A stretch of 64,000 bases of DNA from Pseudomonas capsici (GTDB lineage: Bacteria > Pseudomonadota > Gammaproteobacteria > Pseudomonadales > Pseudomonadaceae): positions 124,001 to 188,000 of the forward strand of contig NZ_JAFGZD010000003.1 of assembly GCF_017165765.1 (NCBI RefSeq). Reading direction: 5' to 3'. Under the pieces are notes generated by a model, which had not been told where the DNA came from, made no database searches, and saw only the letters and a list, made by a program, of their open reading frames with translations. Of the stretch, positions 33,946-43,868 are shown in pieces; the first letter of the stretch is position 1, and each line of letters opens with the position of its first letter. The position numbers and the translations under genes were made by a program.

Positions 33946-36393
33946 TTATCGAGTCTTGCCCGGCGTCAGCGTCAGTTGCTCCTTGTCGAAATCGTCGACA
34001 TCGATCACCTTGCGGCGTGCCGCTTCCGCAGTCCTCAGGCTCTGTGCTTCGCTGGGCATCAGGATGCCAAGGCGCAGGGCGGCATCGATGGCATGTTCGC
34101 CCGGCGTTGACTGGACCTGTCCGCTCTTGATCGCCTGTTGCAGTTTCCTGTGCAGCGGTTGGGCTTCGTTCAGCAAGTCGCAGGCCTGTTGCAGTGCGGC
34201 AACCGGATCACCTTCCGCCTGTGGGCGATAGCAACCGGCCAGAAGTTCTTCCAGGGTCGCATCACCTTTGGCCCGGCCCAGCACTTGCGCGACTTCGGCA
34301 CCCAGCTTGTCCGACGGGCCTTTATGGCGACGGCCGAATGGGAACACCACCACCCGCAACAGGCCGCCCAGCAGACGGTTGGGGAAGTTGCTCAGCAACT
34401 CGTCCAGTGCCCGCTCGGATTGTCCCAGGCTTTCCTCCATGGCCCAGCGCAGCAGGGGACGCAGATGTTCGGGCGAATGCTGGTCGTAATAGCGCTTGAG
34501 TGCCGCCGAGCCCAGGTACAGATGGCTCAGCACATCACCCAGCCGGGCCGACAGGCGTTCACGGCGTTTCAGTTCGCCGCCCAGCAGCATCATGCTCAAG
34601 TCGGCCAGCAGGGCGAAGGCCGCGGCCTGACGGTTCAGGGCGCGGAAATAGCCCTGGCTCAGGCTGTCGCCCGGTGCCCGCTCGAAATGGCCCAGGCCGA
34701 GGTTGAGCACCAGGGTGCTGGCCGCATTGCTCACCGCAAAGCCGATGTGCTTGAGCAACAAGGTGTCGAACTCGGCCAGGGCGTTGTCCTTGTCTTCACG
34801 ACCGGCCAGGGCCATTTCCTTGAGGACGAACGGATGGCAGCGAATCGCGCCCTGACCGAAGATCATCAGGTTGCGGGAAAGAATGTTGGCGCCTTCCACG
34901 GTGATGAAGATCGGTGCGCCTTGCCAGTTACGACCCAGATAGTTGTTGGGGCCCATGATGATGCCTTTGCCGCCATGCACATCCATGGCGTGGCTGATGC
35001 ATTCGCGGCCACGTTCGGTCAGGTGGTACTTGAGGATCGCTGACAGGACCGAAGGCTTCTCTCCCAGGTCCACGGCATTGGCGGTCAGTATCCGTGCGCT
35101 GTCCATCAGCCAGGCATTGCCGCCGATCCGTGCCAGTGCTTCCTGAATACCCTCGAAGGCCGACAGCGGAACATTGAACTGCTCGCGCACTTGCGCGTAC
35201 TGGCCGGTTACCAGACTGGTGTATTTGGCTGCACCGGTGCCCACGGCAGGCAGCGAGATCGAACGGCCCACCGACAGGCAGTTCATCAGCATCATCCAGC
35301 CTTTACCAAGCATTTCCTGACCGCCGATCAGGTAGCTCAGGGGAATGAACACATCCTTGCCGGAGTTGGGTCCGTTCATGAAGGCGGCGCCCAGCGGCAA
35401 GTGGCGACGACCGATTTCTACGCCTGGTGTATCGGTCGGAATCAGCGCCAGACTGATGCCCAGGTCTTCTTCGTCGCCCAGCAGGTGTTCCGGGTCATGG
35501 GCCTTGAAAGCCAGACCCAGCAAGGTCGCCACCGGGCCGAGGGTGATGTAGCGCTTTTCCCAGTTCAGGCGCAGACCTATGACTTCTTCACCTTGCCACT
35601 GACCCTTGCAGACGATGCCGGTATCGGGCATCGCGCCAGCATCGGAGCCGGCCAGAGGACCGGTGAGGGCGAAGCAGGGGATATCCTCACCACGGGCCAG
35701 ACGCGGCAGGTAATGATTGCGTTGTTCGTCGGTGCCGTAATGCAGCAGCAGTTCAGCCGGGCCGAGAGAGTTGGGGACCATGACCGTGGACGCCAGGTCA
35801 CCGCTGCGGGTGGCCAGTTTCATGGCGACCTGAGAGTGGGCATAGGCCGAAAAGCCCTTGCCGCCATATTCCTTGGGAATGATCAGCGCGAAGAAGCCGT
35901 GTTCCTTGATATGCGCCCAGGCTTCTGGCGGCAGGTCCATGGCCTGGCCGATTTCCCAGTCGCTGACCATGGCGCAGAGTTCTTCGGTCGGGCCATCGAT
36001 AAAGGCCTGTTCCTCTTCGGTCAGGCGGGCCTTGGGATAGGCCAGCAGCTTGTCCCAGTCCGGACGGCCACTGAACAGTTCGCCGTCCCACCAGACAGTC
36101 CCGGCGTCGATGGCATCACGCTCGGTCTCCGACATCGGCGGCAATACTTTCTGGAACCAAGCGAACATCGGAGCCGTGAAATACCTGCGCCGTAGATCCG
36201 GCAGTGCCAGTGGCAGCATGACCGCCAGCCACAGCACCCAGAAGACTGTCAGCAACCAGCCCGGTGCATGGCTGAAAATTCCCATCGCCAGCAGGTAGAC
36301 CGCCACGATGCCCAGGGCGGGCAGCGGTTCGGTACGTCGATGGGCCAGCCAGGCAATGCCGACCACCAGAACAACAATCCACAGCAACAGCAT
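33946..36393 (-). CDS. fadE: Acyl-CoA dehydrogenase (FadE-type, PA2815-like)
   Basis: 815 aa, the long FadE form that oxidises acyl-CoA to trans-2-enoyl-CoA with FAD. N-terminal hydrophobic helices (MLLLWIVVLVVGIAWLA; LGIVAVYLLAMGIF) suggest membrane association. The dehydrogenase core includes ALTGPLAGSDAGAMPDTG, YGGKGFSAYAHSQVAMKLA and SHAMDVHGGKGIIMGPNNYL. A C-terminal extension specific to FadE is present. The ATG at 36393 follows AGGGGGA; the longer frame to 36429 is rejected. Confidence 0.9.
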   Translation of the reverse strand: MLLLWIVVLVVGIAWLAHRRTEPLPALGIVAVYLLAMGIFSHAPGWLLTVFWVLWLAVMLPLALPDLRRRYFTAPMFAWFQKVLPPMSETERDAIDAGTVWWDGELFSGRPDWDKLLAYPKARLTEEEQAFIDGPTEELCAMVSDWEIGQAMDLPPEAWAHIKEHGFFALIIPKEYGGKGFSAYAHSQVAMKLATRSGDLASTVMVPNSLGPAELLLHYGTDEQRNHYLPRLARGEDIPCFALTGPLAGSDAGAMPDTGIVCKGQWQGEEVIGLRLNWEKRYITLGPVATLLGLAFKAHDPEHLLGDEEDLGISLALIPTDTPGVEIGRRHLPLGAAFMNGPNSGKDVFIPLSYLIGGQEMLGKGWMMLMNCLSVGRSISLPAVGTGAAKYTSLVTGQYAQVREQFNVPLSAFEGIQEALARIGGNAWLMDSARILTANAVDLGEKPSVLSAILKYHLTERGRECISHAMDVHGGKGIIMGPNNYLGRNWQGAPIFITVEGANILSRNLMIFGQGAIRCHPFVLKEMALAGREDKDNALAEFDTLLLKHIGFAVSNAASTLVLNLGLGHFERAPGDSLSQGYFRALNRQAAAFALLADLSMMLLGGELKRRERLSARLGDVLSHLYLGSAALKRYYDQHSPEHLRPLLRWAMEESLGQSERALDELLSNFPNRLLGGLLRVVVFPFGRRHKGPSDKLGAEVAQVLGRAKGDATLEELLAGCYRPQAEGDPVAALQQACDLLNEAQPLHRKLQQAIKSGQVQSTPGEHAIDAALRLGILMPSEAQSLRTAEAARRKVIDVDDFDKEQLTLTPGKTR

Positions 36394-36553
36394 AAGTATT
36401 CCCCCTGTGATGACATTGGCTTCTGGCAAAGGCGGTCCGCCTGGCCGATCTGCGCCGACATCGTTAGTGACCCTTCATGGTCAAGGAAGTTGCGGTGTTC
36501 TCAGGTTAGACTGGCGTGCGAACATTTTTCAGAACAATTGCCGAGGGAATGCA

Positions 36554-37177
36554 ATGCTCAAGATCTGGGGACGCAAGAATTCCAGCAACGTGCGCAAGGC
36601 ACTGTGGATTGCCGAAGAAGTGGGTGTGCCTTACGAAACCCGTGATGCCGGTGGTGCATTCGGGCTGGTGGACGGTGCCGAATACCGGGCCATGAACCCC
36701 AATGGCCGTATTCCGATGATCGAAGACGGCGACTTCGTGCTCTGGGAGTCCAATGCCATAGTGCGTTATCTGGCCGCTCTGCATGCGTCCGGCACGCCGT
36801 TGTATCCGGACGACCCCAAGGTCCGTGCCCAGGCCGACAAATGGATGGACTGGACCACCTCGACCATTGCCGCGTCTTTCAGCCCGGTGTTCTGGGGTGT
36901 GGTCCGCACACCTGCCGAAAAACAGGACTGGGACAAGATCAGGGAGGGCATCAAGACCCTGCACAGCCTGTTGAAAGTGGCTGACGATGCGCTGTCCCGC
37001 CAGCCTTATCTCTCAGGCGAAGTATTCGGCATGGGCGATATCCCGCTGGGCTGCTTTGCCTACGGCTGGTTTGAAATGCCGATTGAACGTCCCGAACTGC
37101 CTCACCTCAAAGCCTGGTATGAGCGGCTCAAGACACGACCGGCCTATCAGAAGGCGGTCATGACCCCCTTGACCTGA
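36554..37177 (+). CDS. Glutathione S-transferase family protein
   Basis: 207 aa. The thioredoxin-like domain starts MLKIWGRKNSSNVRKALWIA and has NPNGRIPMIEDGDFVLWESN with the cis-Pro and Ser of the glutathione site. The alpha-helical domain has ADKWMDWTTSTIAASFSPVF. It is PA2813-like in position, beside the acyl-CoA dehydrogenase. The ATG at 36554 follows GAGGG. The preceding in-frame codons overlap the divergent promoter and are not coding. Confidence 0.88.
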   Translation: MLKIWGRKNSSNVRKALWIAEEVGVPYETRDAGGAFGLVDGAEYRAMNPNGRIPMIEDGDFVLWESNAIVRYLAALHASGTPLYPDDPKVRAQADKWMDWTTSTIAASFSPVFWGVVRTPAEKQDWDKIREGIKTLHSLLKVADDALSRQPYLSGEVFGMGDIPLGCFAYGWFEMPIERPELPHLKAWYERLKTRPAYQKAVMTPLT

Positions 37178-37339
37178 ACATCGGGGCTACATTGGCCCTG
37201 CTGTTAATAATTACTATCAATGGATGTATCTGTACTTGTGCGACGCAGCCAAGCAACATGGCCGGGCTGCGTTGACTTGTAAGCAGCTATTTCAAGCGAC
37301 ACTCTTTTTTCTTTTTCCCTGATTGGTGTGTTTTTCGAT

Positions 37340-38272
37340 ATGAGTTCTGCTCTGTCCATCCGGCAGTTAACCAAAACCTACGGCAACGGTTTCCAGGCCC
37401 TGAGTGGTATTGATCTGGACGTCGCCGAAGGTGATTTCTTCGCTTTGCTCGGCCCCAACGGTGCCGGCAAATCCACAACCATCGGCATCATCTCGACCCT
37501 GGTCAACAAGACCGGCGGCACCGTGAATATCTTTGGCCACGACCTGGACCGCGAGCCTGCCGCGCTCAAGCGTTCCATCGGCGTTGTGCCTCAGGAATTC
37601 AACTTCAACCAGTTTGAAAAGACCTTCGATATTGTCGTGACCCAGGCTGGCTACTACGGCATCCCGATGAAAATCGCCAAGGAGCGCGCCGAGCAGTACC
37701 TGACTCAGTTGGGGCTTTGGGACAAGCGCGATGTGCCTTCGCGTTCGTTGTCCGGCGGCATGAAGCGTCGCCTGATGATTGCCCGTGCGCTGATCCACGA
37801 GCCGCGCCTGTTGATCCTCGACGAGCCGACGGCGGGTGTGGATATCGAACTGCGTCGCTCGATGTGGACCTTTCTGACCGAACTGAACCAGAAAGGCATC
37901 ACCATCATTCTCACCACTCACTACCTGGAAGAGGCCGAACAGCTGTGCCGCAACATCGGCATCATCGACCATGGCGTGATTGTGCAGAACATGGGCATGA
38001 AGCAGTTGCTCAACACGTTGAGCGTCGAGACCTTCGTGCTGGACCTGAAGAATGCCTACCAGAGCGCGCCGCAATTGGTCGGCTATCCCTGCAAGCTGCT
38101 GGACAGCCACACCCTGGAAGTCCAGGTGGACAAGAGCGTCGGTATTACCGCCCTGTTCAGTCAACTGGCCCTGCAGAACATCGAAGTGTTGAGCCTGCGT
38201 AACAAATCCAACCGACTTGAGGAGCTGTTTGTGTCACTGGTGGAAAAGAATCTGGCGAAGGTGGCTCTATGA
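37340..38272 (+). CDS. ABC-2 exporter ATP-binding subunit
   Basis: 310 aa. Walker A LGPNGAGKSTTIGII, signature SLSGGMKRRLMIARAL, Walker B LLILDEPTAGVDIELR, and the H-loop TTHYLEEAEQL. It is of the DrrA/NodI-like subfamily (PA2812-like), with a C-terminal regulatory region. It overlaps the permease gene by 4 bp (ATGA), so translation is coupled. The start at 37340 lacks an obvious ribosome site; a GTG four codons upstream is an alternative. Confidence 0.88.
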   Translation: MSSALSIRQLTKTYGNGFQALSGIDLDVAEGDFFALLGPNGAGKSTTIGIISTLVNKTGGTVNIFGHDLDREPAALKRSIGVVPQEFNFNQFEKTFDIVVTQAGYYGIPMKIAKERAEQYLTQLGLWDKRDVPSRSLSGGMKRRLMIARALIHEPRLLILDEPTAGVDIELRRSMWTFLTELNQKGITIILTTHYLEEAEQLCRNIGIIDHGVIVQNMGMKQLLNTLSVETFVLDLKNAYQSAPQLVGYPCKLLDSHTLEVQVDKSVGITALFSQLALQNIEVLSLRNKSNRLEELFVSLVEKNLAKVAL

Positions 38273-39057
38273 CCGGCCAGAGCGGTGAATTTCGTCCCAA
38301 CATGGTTGCACTGAACACCATCGTCTATCGCGAAGTCCGGCGCTTCATGCGCATCTGGCCTCAGACCTTGCTGCCGCCAGCGATCACCATGGTTCTGTAC
38401 TTCGTGATCTTCGGCAACCTGATCGGTCGGCAGATCGGCGATATGGGTGGCTTCACGTATATGCAATACATCGTGCCGGGCCTGATCATGATGTCGGTGA
38501 TCACCAACTCCTATGGCAACGTGGTGTCGAGTTTCTTCGGTGCCAAGTTCCAGCACTCCATCGAAGAACTGATGGTCTCGCCGGTTTCCCCGCATACCAT
38601 TCTGGTGGGCTACACCCTGGGCGGTGTCTTGCGCGGGCTGATGGTCGGGTTGATCGTGACCCTGCTGTCGATGTTCTTTACCGACCTGCAAGTGCATCAC
38701 CTGGGCGTGACGATTGTGGTGGTAGTGCTGACGGCGACCATTTTCTCGCTGCTGGGCTTCATCAACGCCGTCTTTGCGCGCAACTTCGACGATATCTCGA
38801 TTATCCCGACCTTCGTGCTGACGCCTTTGACCTATCTGGGTGGCGTGTTCTATTCCATCAGCCTGCTGCCGCCGTTCTGGCAGACCGTCTCGCTGGCCAA
38901 CCCGGTCCTGCACATGGTCAACGCCTTCCGTTACGGCATTCTGGGTGTTTCCGATATCCGCATCAGCATCGCTCTGGCCTTCATGGTCGTGGCGACCGTG
39001 GTGCTGTACATCGGCTGTGCCCGCCTGCTGGTGAGTGGGCGGGGTATGAGGCAGTAA
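38269..39057 (+). CDS. ABC-2 type exporter permease
   Basis: 262 aa with six transmembrane helices. The core ABC-2 motif is NPVLHMVNAFRYGILG near the C-terminus. GLIMMSVITNSYGNVVSSFF and EELMVSPVSPHTILVGYTLG are typical of the NodJ/YadH-like permeases (PA2811-like). It forms a transporter with the ATPase encoded just upstream. The exported substrate is unknown. Confidence 0.88.
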   Translation: MTGQSGEFRPNMVALNTIVYREVRRFMRIWPQTLLPPAITMVLYFVIFGNLIGRQIGDMGGFTYMQYIVPGLIMMSVITNSYGNVVSSFFGAKFQHSIEELMVSPVSPHTILVGYTLGGVLRGLMVGLIVTLLSMFFTDLQVHHLGVTIVVVVLTATIFSLLGFINAVFARNFDDISIIPTFVLTPLTYLGGVFYSISLLPPFWQTVSLANPVLHMVNAFRYGILGVSDIRISIALAFMVVATVVLYIGCARLLVSGRGMRQ

Positions 39058-39078
39058 CCTTTTTACATGCGTACCCCT

Positions 39079-39166
39079 GTGGGATGCGGCTTGCTGGCGA
39101 AAACGCCTGAAAACCGGCAGATATTCGGCGGCTGTACGCTGAAGTCGCCAGCAAGCTGCCTCCCAC
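39079..39166. repeat. Dispersed palindromic intergenic repeat, copy 3 of 3
   Basis: Left arm GTGGGATGCGGCTTGCTGGC (two changes from the other copies) and intact right arm GCCAGCAAGCTGCCTCCCAC. It lies after the ABC permease and before comEC. The arms can pair over about 18 bp. Confidence 0.8.
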
Positions 39167-39269
39167 GGGGCGAACAGCCAGGCTGAAGAACAAAACCGGT
39201 AACACTCCATCCCGCCCATTTCTGTCCGTTGCGCTCATCCTTGAGGTCTCGCCGCTTTGAGGGATGTTC

Positions 39270-41486
39270 ATGCGCACAGGGATGATCGCGCTTGCTCTGG
39301 GTCTGCTGGCCCTGCGTTTTTTGCCCGCGTTGCCTCCGGTATGGCTATTGCTGCTGATGCCGGTGCTGGCGTTGATGCTGCTGCCGTTTCGCAGTTATCC
39401 ACTGGCACTTTTTCTGTTCGGACTCACCTGGGCCTGCGTGTCGGCAAAGTCGGCGCTGGACGATCGTCTGTTGCCGCGTCTCGATGGGCAGACCTTGTGG
39501 CTGCAAGGCAAGGTGGTCGGTCTGCCGGGTGCTGCGGAAGGTGTGGTGCGTTTCGAACTGGAGGATGCCTGGTCGCGACGAGCGAAGTTGCCGCAACGGA
39601 TTCGCGTGGCCTGGTATGGCGGCCCCGAAGTGCGCAGCGGCGAGCGTTGGAAGCTGGCGGTCAAGCTCAAGCGTCCGGCCGGGCTGGCCAACCCCGATGC
39701 TTTCGATTATCAGGCCTGGTTGCTGGCCCAGCGTATTGGTGCCACCGGCACGGTGGTGGACGGGCAGTTGCTGTCACCCGCGCGTGCTGCCTGGCGTGAC
39801 GGAATCCGGCAGCGTCTGCTGGCGGTCGAGGCCCATGGTCGTGAAGGCGGACTGGCGGCGCTGGTGCTGGGCGACGGCTCGGGCCTCTCGGCTGCCGACT
39901 GGCAGGTGCTGCAGGACACCGGCACCGTGCATCTGTTGGTGATATCCGGTCAGCACATCGGTCTGCTGGCCGGGGTGGTCTATCTGCTGGTCGCGGGGCT
40001 GGCTCGTCGGGGATTGTGTCCACGCTTCCTGCCCTGGCTGCCATGGGCCTGCGGTCTGGCATTCGTGGCGGCGCTGGGGTATGGCCTGCTGGCCGGGTTC
40101 GATGTGCCGGTGCGTCGTGCCTGCATCATGGTCGCCATGGTGTTGCTCTGGCGTTTGCGCTTCCGGCATCTGGGGCTGTTCTTGCCACTGCTGGTGTCGC
40201 TCGATCTGGTCCTGATCTTCGAGCCTCTGGTCAGTCTGCAGCCGGGCTTTTGGCTGTCGTTCTCGGCAGTGGCGATTCTGATTCTGATCTTCGGCGGGCG
40301 TCTCGGGGCCTGGGGCTGGTGGCAGAGCTGGACGCGGGCACAATGGTTGATCGCCATTGGTCTTCTGCCGATGTTGCTGGCCCTGAACCTGCCGGTCAGC
40401 ATTAGTGGCCCGCTGGCCAACCTGCTGGCGGTGCCCTGGGTCAGCCTGATCGTATTGCCTCCTGCATTACTCGGGACGCTGCTGTTGCCCATCCCCGTGA
40501 TTGGCGAAGGTTTGCTCTGGCTGGCCGGTGCCGCACTGGAAGGATTATTCGTTGTTCTGGGCCGGGTTGCCGATATCCGGCCTGCCTGGCTGCCAGGCAC
40601 GGTGCCGGTCTGGGCCTGGGTGATGAGCCTGCTGGGCGCTCTGTTGCTATTGATGCCCCAGGGCATGCCCATGCGTCTGTTGGGTTGGCCACTGTTATTG
40701 CTGTGCGTTTTCCCGCCGCTCAAGCCGGTGCCGCACGGGCAGGTCGAGGTGCTGCACCTGGATGTCGGGCAAGGGCTGGCGATTCTCTTGCGCACCCGCC
40801 ATCACACGCTGCTGTATGACGCCGGGCCGCGTTTCGGGGAGTTCGATATCGGCCAGCGGGTGGTTCTGCCTGCCATTCGCAAGAGCGGTGTGGGCAAGCT
40901 GGACCTGATGCTGCTCAGCCATGCCGACGCCGATCATGCCGGTGGTGCGCTGGCGGTCCATGCCGCACTGCCGGTCATGCGAGTGCTGGGTGGAGAGCTG
41001 GCAAGGCTTGATCCTCGACTCAATGCCCAACTGTGTCGCAACGATGAAACCTGGGAATGGGATGGTGTGCGTTTTGCGACCTGGCGCTGGGAGCAGGCCG
41101 AGGAGGGCAATCAGTCGTCCTGCATGTTGAGTGTCGAGGCCGGGGGAGAGCGCTTGCTGCTGACCGGCGATATCGATGTGCAAGCCGAGCAGGCTGTGCT
41201 GAGCAGCGGTTTCGATCTGCGCGCCCATTGGTTGCAGGCCCCGCATCATGGCAGCCGGACCTCTTCTTCCAAGCGGTTTCTGCGTGCAGTGGCACCGGTT
41301 GGCGTGCTGATCTCCCGTGGACGCAACAATGCCTTCGGCCATCCTCATCCGCTGGTGATGGCGCGCTATCGATGGCACGGGATCAAGAGCTACGACAGTG
41401 CCGAGCTGGGCGCTATCGGACTGCAACTGGGTACTTTCGGCCAACCCCGTGCAGAGCGGGGCAGGCAGCGTTTCTGGCGTGACTGA
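39270..41486 (+). CDS. comEC: ComEC/Rec2 DNA internalisation channel
   Basis: 738 aa. N-terminal hydrophobic helices, OB-like segment (~60-130), ComEC channel domain (LALVLGDGSGLSAADWQVLQ, then TGTVHLLVISGQHIGLLAG) and a C-terminal beta-lactamase-like nuclease domain (HLDVGQGLAILL, LLSHADADHAGG, APHHGSRTSS). It carries single-stranded DNA across the inner membrane in transformation. The ATG at 39270 sits 8 bp after GAGGG. The ATG at 39264 is too close to that site. Confidence 0.93.
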   Translation: MRTGMIALALGLLALRFLPALPPVWLLLLMPVLALMLLPFRSYPLALFLFGLTWACVSAKSALDDRLLPRLDGQTLWLQGKVVGLPGAAEGVVRFELEDAWSRRAKLPQRIRVAWYGGPEVRSGERWKLAVKLKRPAGLANPDAFDYQAWLLAQRIGATGTVVDGQLLSPARAAWRDGIRQRLLAVEAHGREGGLAALVLGDGSGLSAADWQVLQDTGTVHLLVISGQHIGLLAGVVYLLVAGLARRGLCPRFLPWLPWACGLAFVAALGYGLLAGFDVPVRRACIMVAMVLLWRLRFRHLGLFLPLLVSLDLVLIFEPLVSLQPGFWLSFSAVAILILIFGGRLGAWGWWQSWTRAQWLIAIGLLPMLLALNLPVSISGPLANLLAVPWVSLIVLPPALLGTLLLPIPVIGEGLLWLAGAALEGLFVVLGRVADIRPAWLPGTVPVWAWVMSLLGALLLLMPQGMPMRLLGWPLLLLCVFPPLKPVPHGQVEVLHLDVGQGLAILLRTRHHTLLYDAGPRFGEFDIGQRVVLPAIRKSGVGKLDLMLLSHADADHAGGALAVHAALPVMRVLGGELARLDPRLNAQLCRNDETWEWDGVRFATWRWEQAEEGNQSSCMLSVEAGGERLLLTGDIDVQAEQAVLSSGFDLRAHWLQAPHHGSRTSSSKRFLRAVAPVGVLISRGRNNAFGHPHPLVMARYRWHGIKSYDSAELGAIGLQLGTFGQPRAERGRQRFWRD

Positions 41487-41567
41487 ATGCGCGGATGTTC
41501 ATCTCGGGCTTCGGACAGCCGCCGACCCTATGTTAGAGTGGCGCCAATTTTTCAGGGAGTGGTTACT

Positions 41568-42242
41568 GTGTGGGAACTGGTCAAATCTGGCGGCTGGATG
41601 ATGTTGCCGATCATTTTGAGTTCCATCGCCGCTGCCGGCATCATCATTGAGCGTCTGTGGACGTTGCGTGCCAGCCGCATAACGCCGCCGCATCTGCTGG
41701 GTCAGGTCTGGCAGTGGATTCAGGAAAAGAAACTCGACAGCGAAAAGCTCAAGCAACTGCGCAGCGATTCGCCGCTGGGTGAAATCCTGGCTGCGGGGCT
41801 GGCCAACTCCAAGCATGGTCGCGAGATCATGAAAGAGTGCATCGAAGAAGCTGCCGCCCGGGTCATCCATGATCTGGAGCGCTATCTCAGTGCCCTGGGT
41901 TCCATCGCCGCCATGGCGCCTCTGTTGGGGCTGCTGGGTACGGTGCTGGGCATGATCGATATCTTCGGCTCGTTCAACAGTTCGGGTGCCACGGCCAATG
42001 CCGGTGCGCTGGCCGGCGGTATTTCCAAGGCGCTGATCTGTACGGCCTCGGGCCTGATCGTCGCGATTCCGGCGATTTTCTTCCATCGTTTCCTGCAAAG
42101 CCGCGTCGATGAGCTGGTGGTCGGCATGGAGCAGCAGGCCATTCGCCTCGTGGAAGTGGTGCAGGGCGATCGTGATGTCGATCTGGTGGATGCGCCGGTC
42201 GATCTGAAATCCCAGGCCCGTACCGGGGGCAAGAAGAAGTGA
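41568..42242 (+). CDS. exbB: ExbB/TolQ-family proton channel protein
   Basis: 224 aa. Helix 1 is WMMLPIILSSIAAAGIIIE. The MotA/TolQ/ExbB domain has SIAAMAPLLGLLGTVLGMID and GGISKALICTASGLIVAIPA. The GTG at 41568 (after AGGGAGTGG) opens at VWELVKSGGW, the expected N-terminus. It energises outer-membrane processes with ExbD, encoded 4 bp overlapping downstream. Located upstream of lpxK, this is the pair often annotated as exbB/exbD beside LPS genes. Confidence 0.9.
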   Translation: MWELVKSGGWMMLPIILSSIAAAGIIIERLWTLRASRITPPHLLGQVWQWIQEKKLDSEKLKQLRSDSPLGEILAAGLANSKHGREIMKECIEEAAARVIHDLERYLSALGSIAAMAPLLGLLGTVLGMIDIFGSFNSSGATANAGALAGGISKALICTASGLIVAIPAIFFHRFLQSRVDELVVGMEQQAIRLVEVVQGDRDVDLVDAPVDLKSQARTGGKKK

Positions 42243-42670
42243 AATTTCGCCGTCGCAAGCCTCGGGAGAACATCGACATCAACCTTGTGTCGTTGATCGA
42301 CGTGGTGTTTATCCTGTTGCTGTTTTTCATTGTCACCACGACATTCACCCGTGAAACCCAGTTGCGTGTGGATCTGCCGCAGGCGGTGACAGGTACTCCG
42401 GATACCGAGGCCAACCTCAAGCATCTGGATATCGCCATCAATGCCGACGGCCTGTTTTCCCTGAACAACCAATTGCTGCCGAAAAACGATCTGGCAACCC
42501 TGATCGAAGCACTGCAACGTGAGTCGGCGGGCGATACCAGCCTGCCGCTGTCGATCAGTGCCGATGGCAAGACTCCCCACCAATCGGTCATTACGGCCAT
42601 GGATGCCGCAGGCAAACTGGGTTTCAGCCATTTGCGCATGACCACAGTCGAGGCCAACCAGGCTAACTGA
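42239..42670 (+). CDS. exbD: ExbD/TolR-family protein
   Basis: 143 aa. A basic N-terminus [20 protein letters not shown] is followed by one transmembrane helix ([16 protein letters not shown]) with the conserved Asp, then a periplasmic domain ending [13 protein letters not shown]. The GTG start overlaps the exbB stop (GTGA). The stop overlaps the lpxK start by one base. The tight spacing indicates one operon. Confidence 0.9.
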   Translation: MKFRRRKPRENIDINLVSLIDVVFILLLFFIVTTTFTRETQLRVDLPQAVTGTPDTEANLKHLDIAINADGLFSLNNQLLPKNDLATLIEALQRESAGDTSLPLSISADGKTPHQSVITAMDAAGKLGFSHLRMTTVEANQAN

Positions 42671-43665
42671 TGGCACTTACCGATCGTTTGCTTGATGCCT
42701 GGTACAAAGGCCATCCGGCGCTGGCGCTGTTGCGTCCCCTCGAGAGCCTTTACCGGCGCGTCGTGAACGGCAAGCGCGAGCGTTTCCTGGCCGGTGAGGG
42801 TGACATCTATCGGTCGCCGGTGCCGGTCGTGGTGGTGGGCAACATTACCGTGGGCGGCACCGGCAAGACGCCACTGATCCTGTGGATGATCGAACACTGT
42901 CGCAGCCGCGGGCTGCGGGTCGGAGTGGTCAGTCGCGGTTACGGAGCCAAACCGCCAAGCCTGCCATGGCGGGTGCTGCCGCAGCAGAGTGCCGACGAGG
43001 CGGGCGACGAGCCGCTGCTGATCGTGCAGCGTTGCGGTGTGCCGCTGATGATCGACCCTGATCGCAGCAGTGCCGTGCGCGCCTTGCTGGCTGCCGAGCC
43101 GCTGGACCTGATCCTCAGTGACGACGGCTTGCAGCATTACCGTCTGGCCCGTGATCTTGAACTGGTGCTGATCGACGCGGCGCGGGGGCTGGGCAACCGT
43201 CGTTGCTTGCCCGCCGGTCCGTTGCGCGAGCCGGTGGAGCGGTTGAGCAGTGTCGATGCCTTGCTCTATAACGGCGCCCTTGAAGATCGCGACGATGGCT
43301 ATGGCTTTGTGCTCAAGCCTTCGGCCCTGATCAACCTGCGCAGTGGCGAGCGTCAGCCGGTGGATTACTTCCCGGCCGGTCAGGCGCTGCATGCCGTGGC
43401 AGGCATCGGTAATCCGCAACGTTTCTTCAATACCCTCGAAGGATTACACTGGCGGCCTGTACCCCACGCTTTTGCCGACCATGCGGTCTACAGCGCGCAA
43501 ACGCTTGCCTTCACGCCATCGCTGCCCGTGATCATGACCGAGAAGGATGCCGTGAAATGCCGGTCCTTCGCGGCCGATGACTGGTGGTATCTGGCAGTGG
43601 ATGCAGTGCCGGGTGCTGCCTTCGTCAACTGGTTCGATGAGCAGCTGACACGTCTTTTTCCATAA
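42670..43665 (+). CDS. lpxK: Tetraacyldisaccharide 4'-kinase LpxK
   Basis: 331 aa lipid A pathway kinase that phosphorylates the 4' position of the disaccharide. N-terminal membrane-associated helix ([20 protein letters not shown]), P-loop [45 protein letters not shown] and [20 protein letters not shown]. Acts at the inner membrane with KdsB-derived Kdo added next. Confidence 0.95.
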   Translation: MALTDRLLDAWYKGHPALALLRPLESLYRRVVNGKRERFLAGEGDIYRSPVPVVVVGNITVGGTGKTPLILWMIEHCRSRGLRVGVVSRGYGAKPPSLPWRVLPQQSADEAGDEPLLIVQRCGVPLMIDPDRSSAVRALLAAEPLDLILSDDGLQHYRLARDLELVLIDAARGLGNRRCLPAGPLREPVERLSSVDALLYNGALEDRDDGYGFVLKPSALINLRSGERQPVDYFPAGQALHAVAGIGNPQRFFNTLEGLHWRPVPHAFADHAVYSAQTLAFTPSLPVIMTEKDAVKCRSFAADDWWYLAVDAVPGAAFVNWFDEQLTRLFP

Positions 43666-43682
43666 TTGCCTCAGGAGTCCCC

Positions 43683-43868
43683 ATGGACACCAAACTGCTC
43701 GATATCCTCGCTTGCCCGATCAGCAAAGGACCGCTGAAGCTCAGTGCCGACAAGACCGAACTGATCAGCAAGGGCGCAGGCCTGGCTTACCCGATTCGCG
43801 ATGGCATCCCGGTAATGCTGGAAACCGAAGCCCGCACCCTGACTGCCGAAGAGCGTCTGGATAAATGA
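43683..43868 (+). CDS. ycaR: Trm112-family protein (YcaR)
   Basis: 61 aa zinc-ribbon-like protein, [20 protein letters not shown] ... [19 protein letters not shown]. It is the usual small gene between lpxK and kdsB. Only one cysteine of the zinc site remains, as is common in bacterial members. GGAG precedes the ATG. The stop overlaps kdsB by 4 bp. Confidence 0.92.
   Translation: MDTKLLDILACPISKGPLKLSADKTELISKGAGLAYPIRDGIPVMLETEARTLTAEERLDK

Noticed and set aside
36308..36553. 82-codon upstream extension of the glutathione transferase frame
   Set aside because: Overlaps the divergent fadE start region; the GST family begins at MLKIWG with its own ribosome site.
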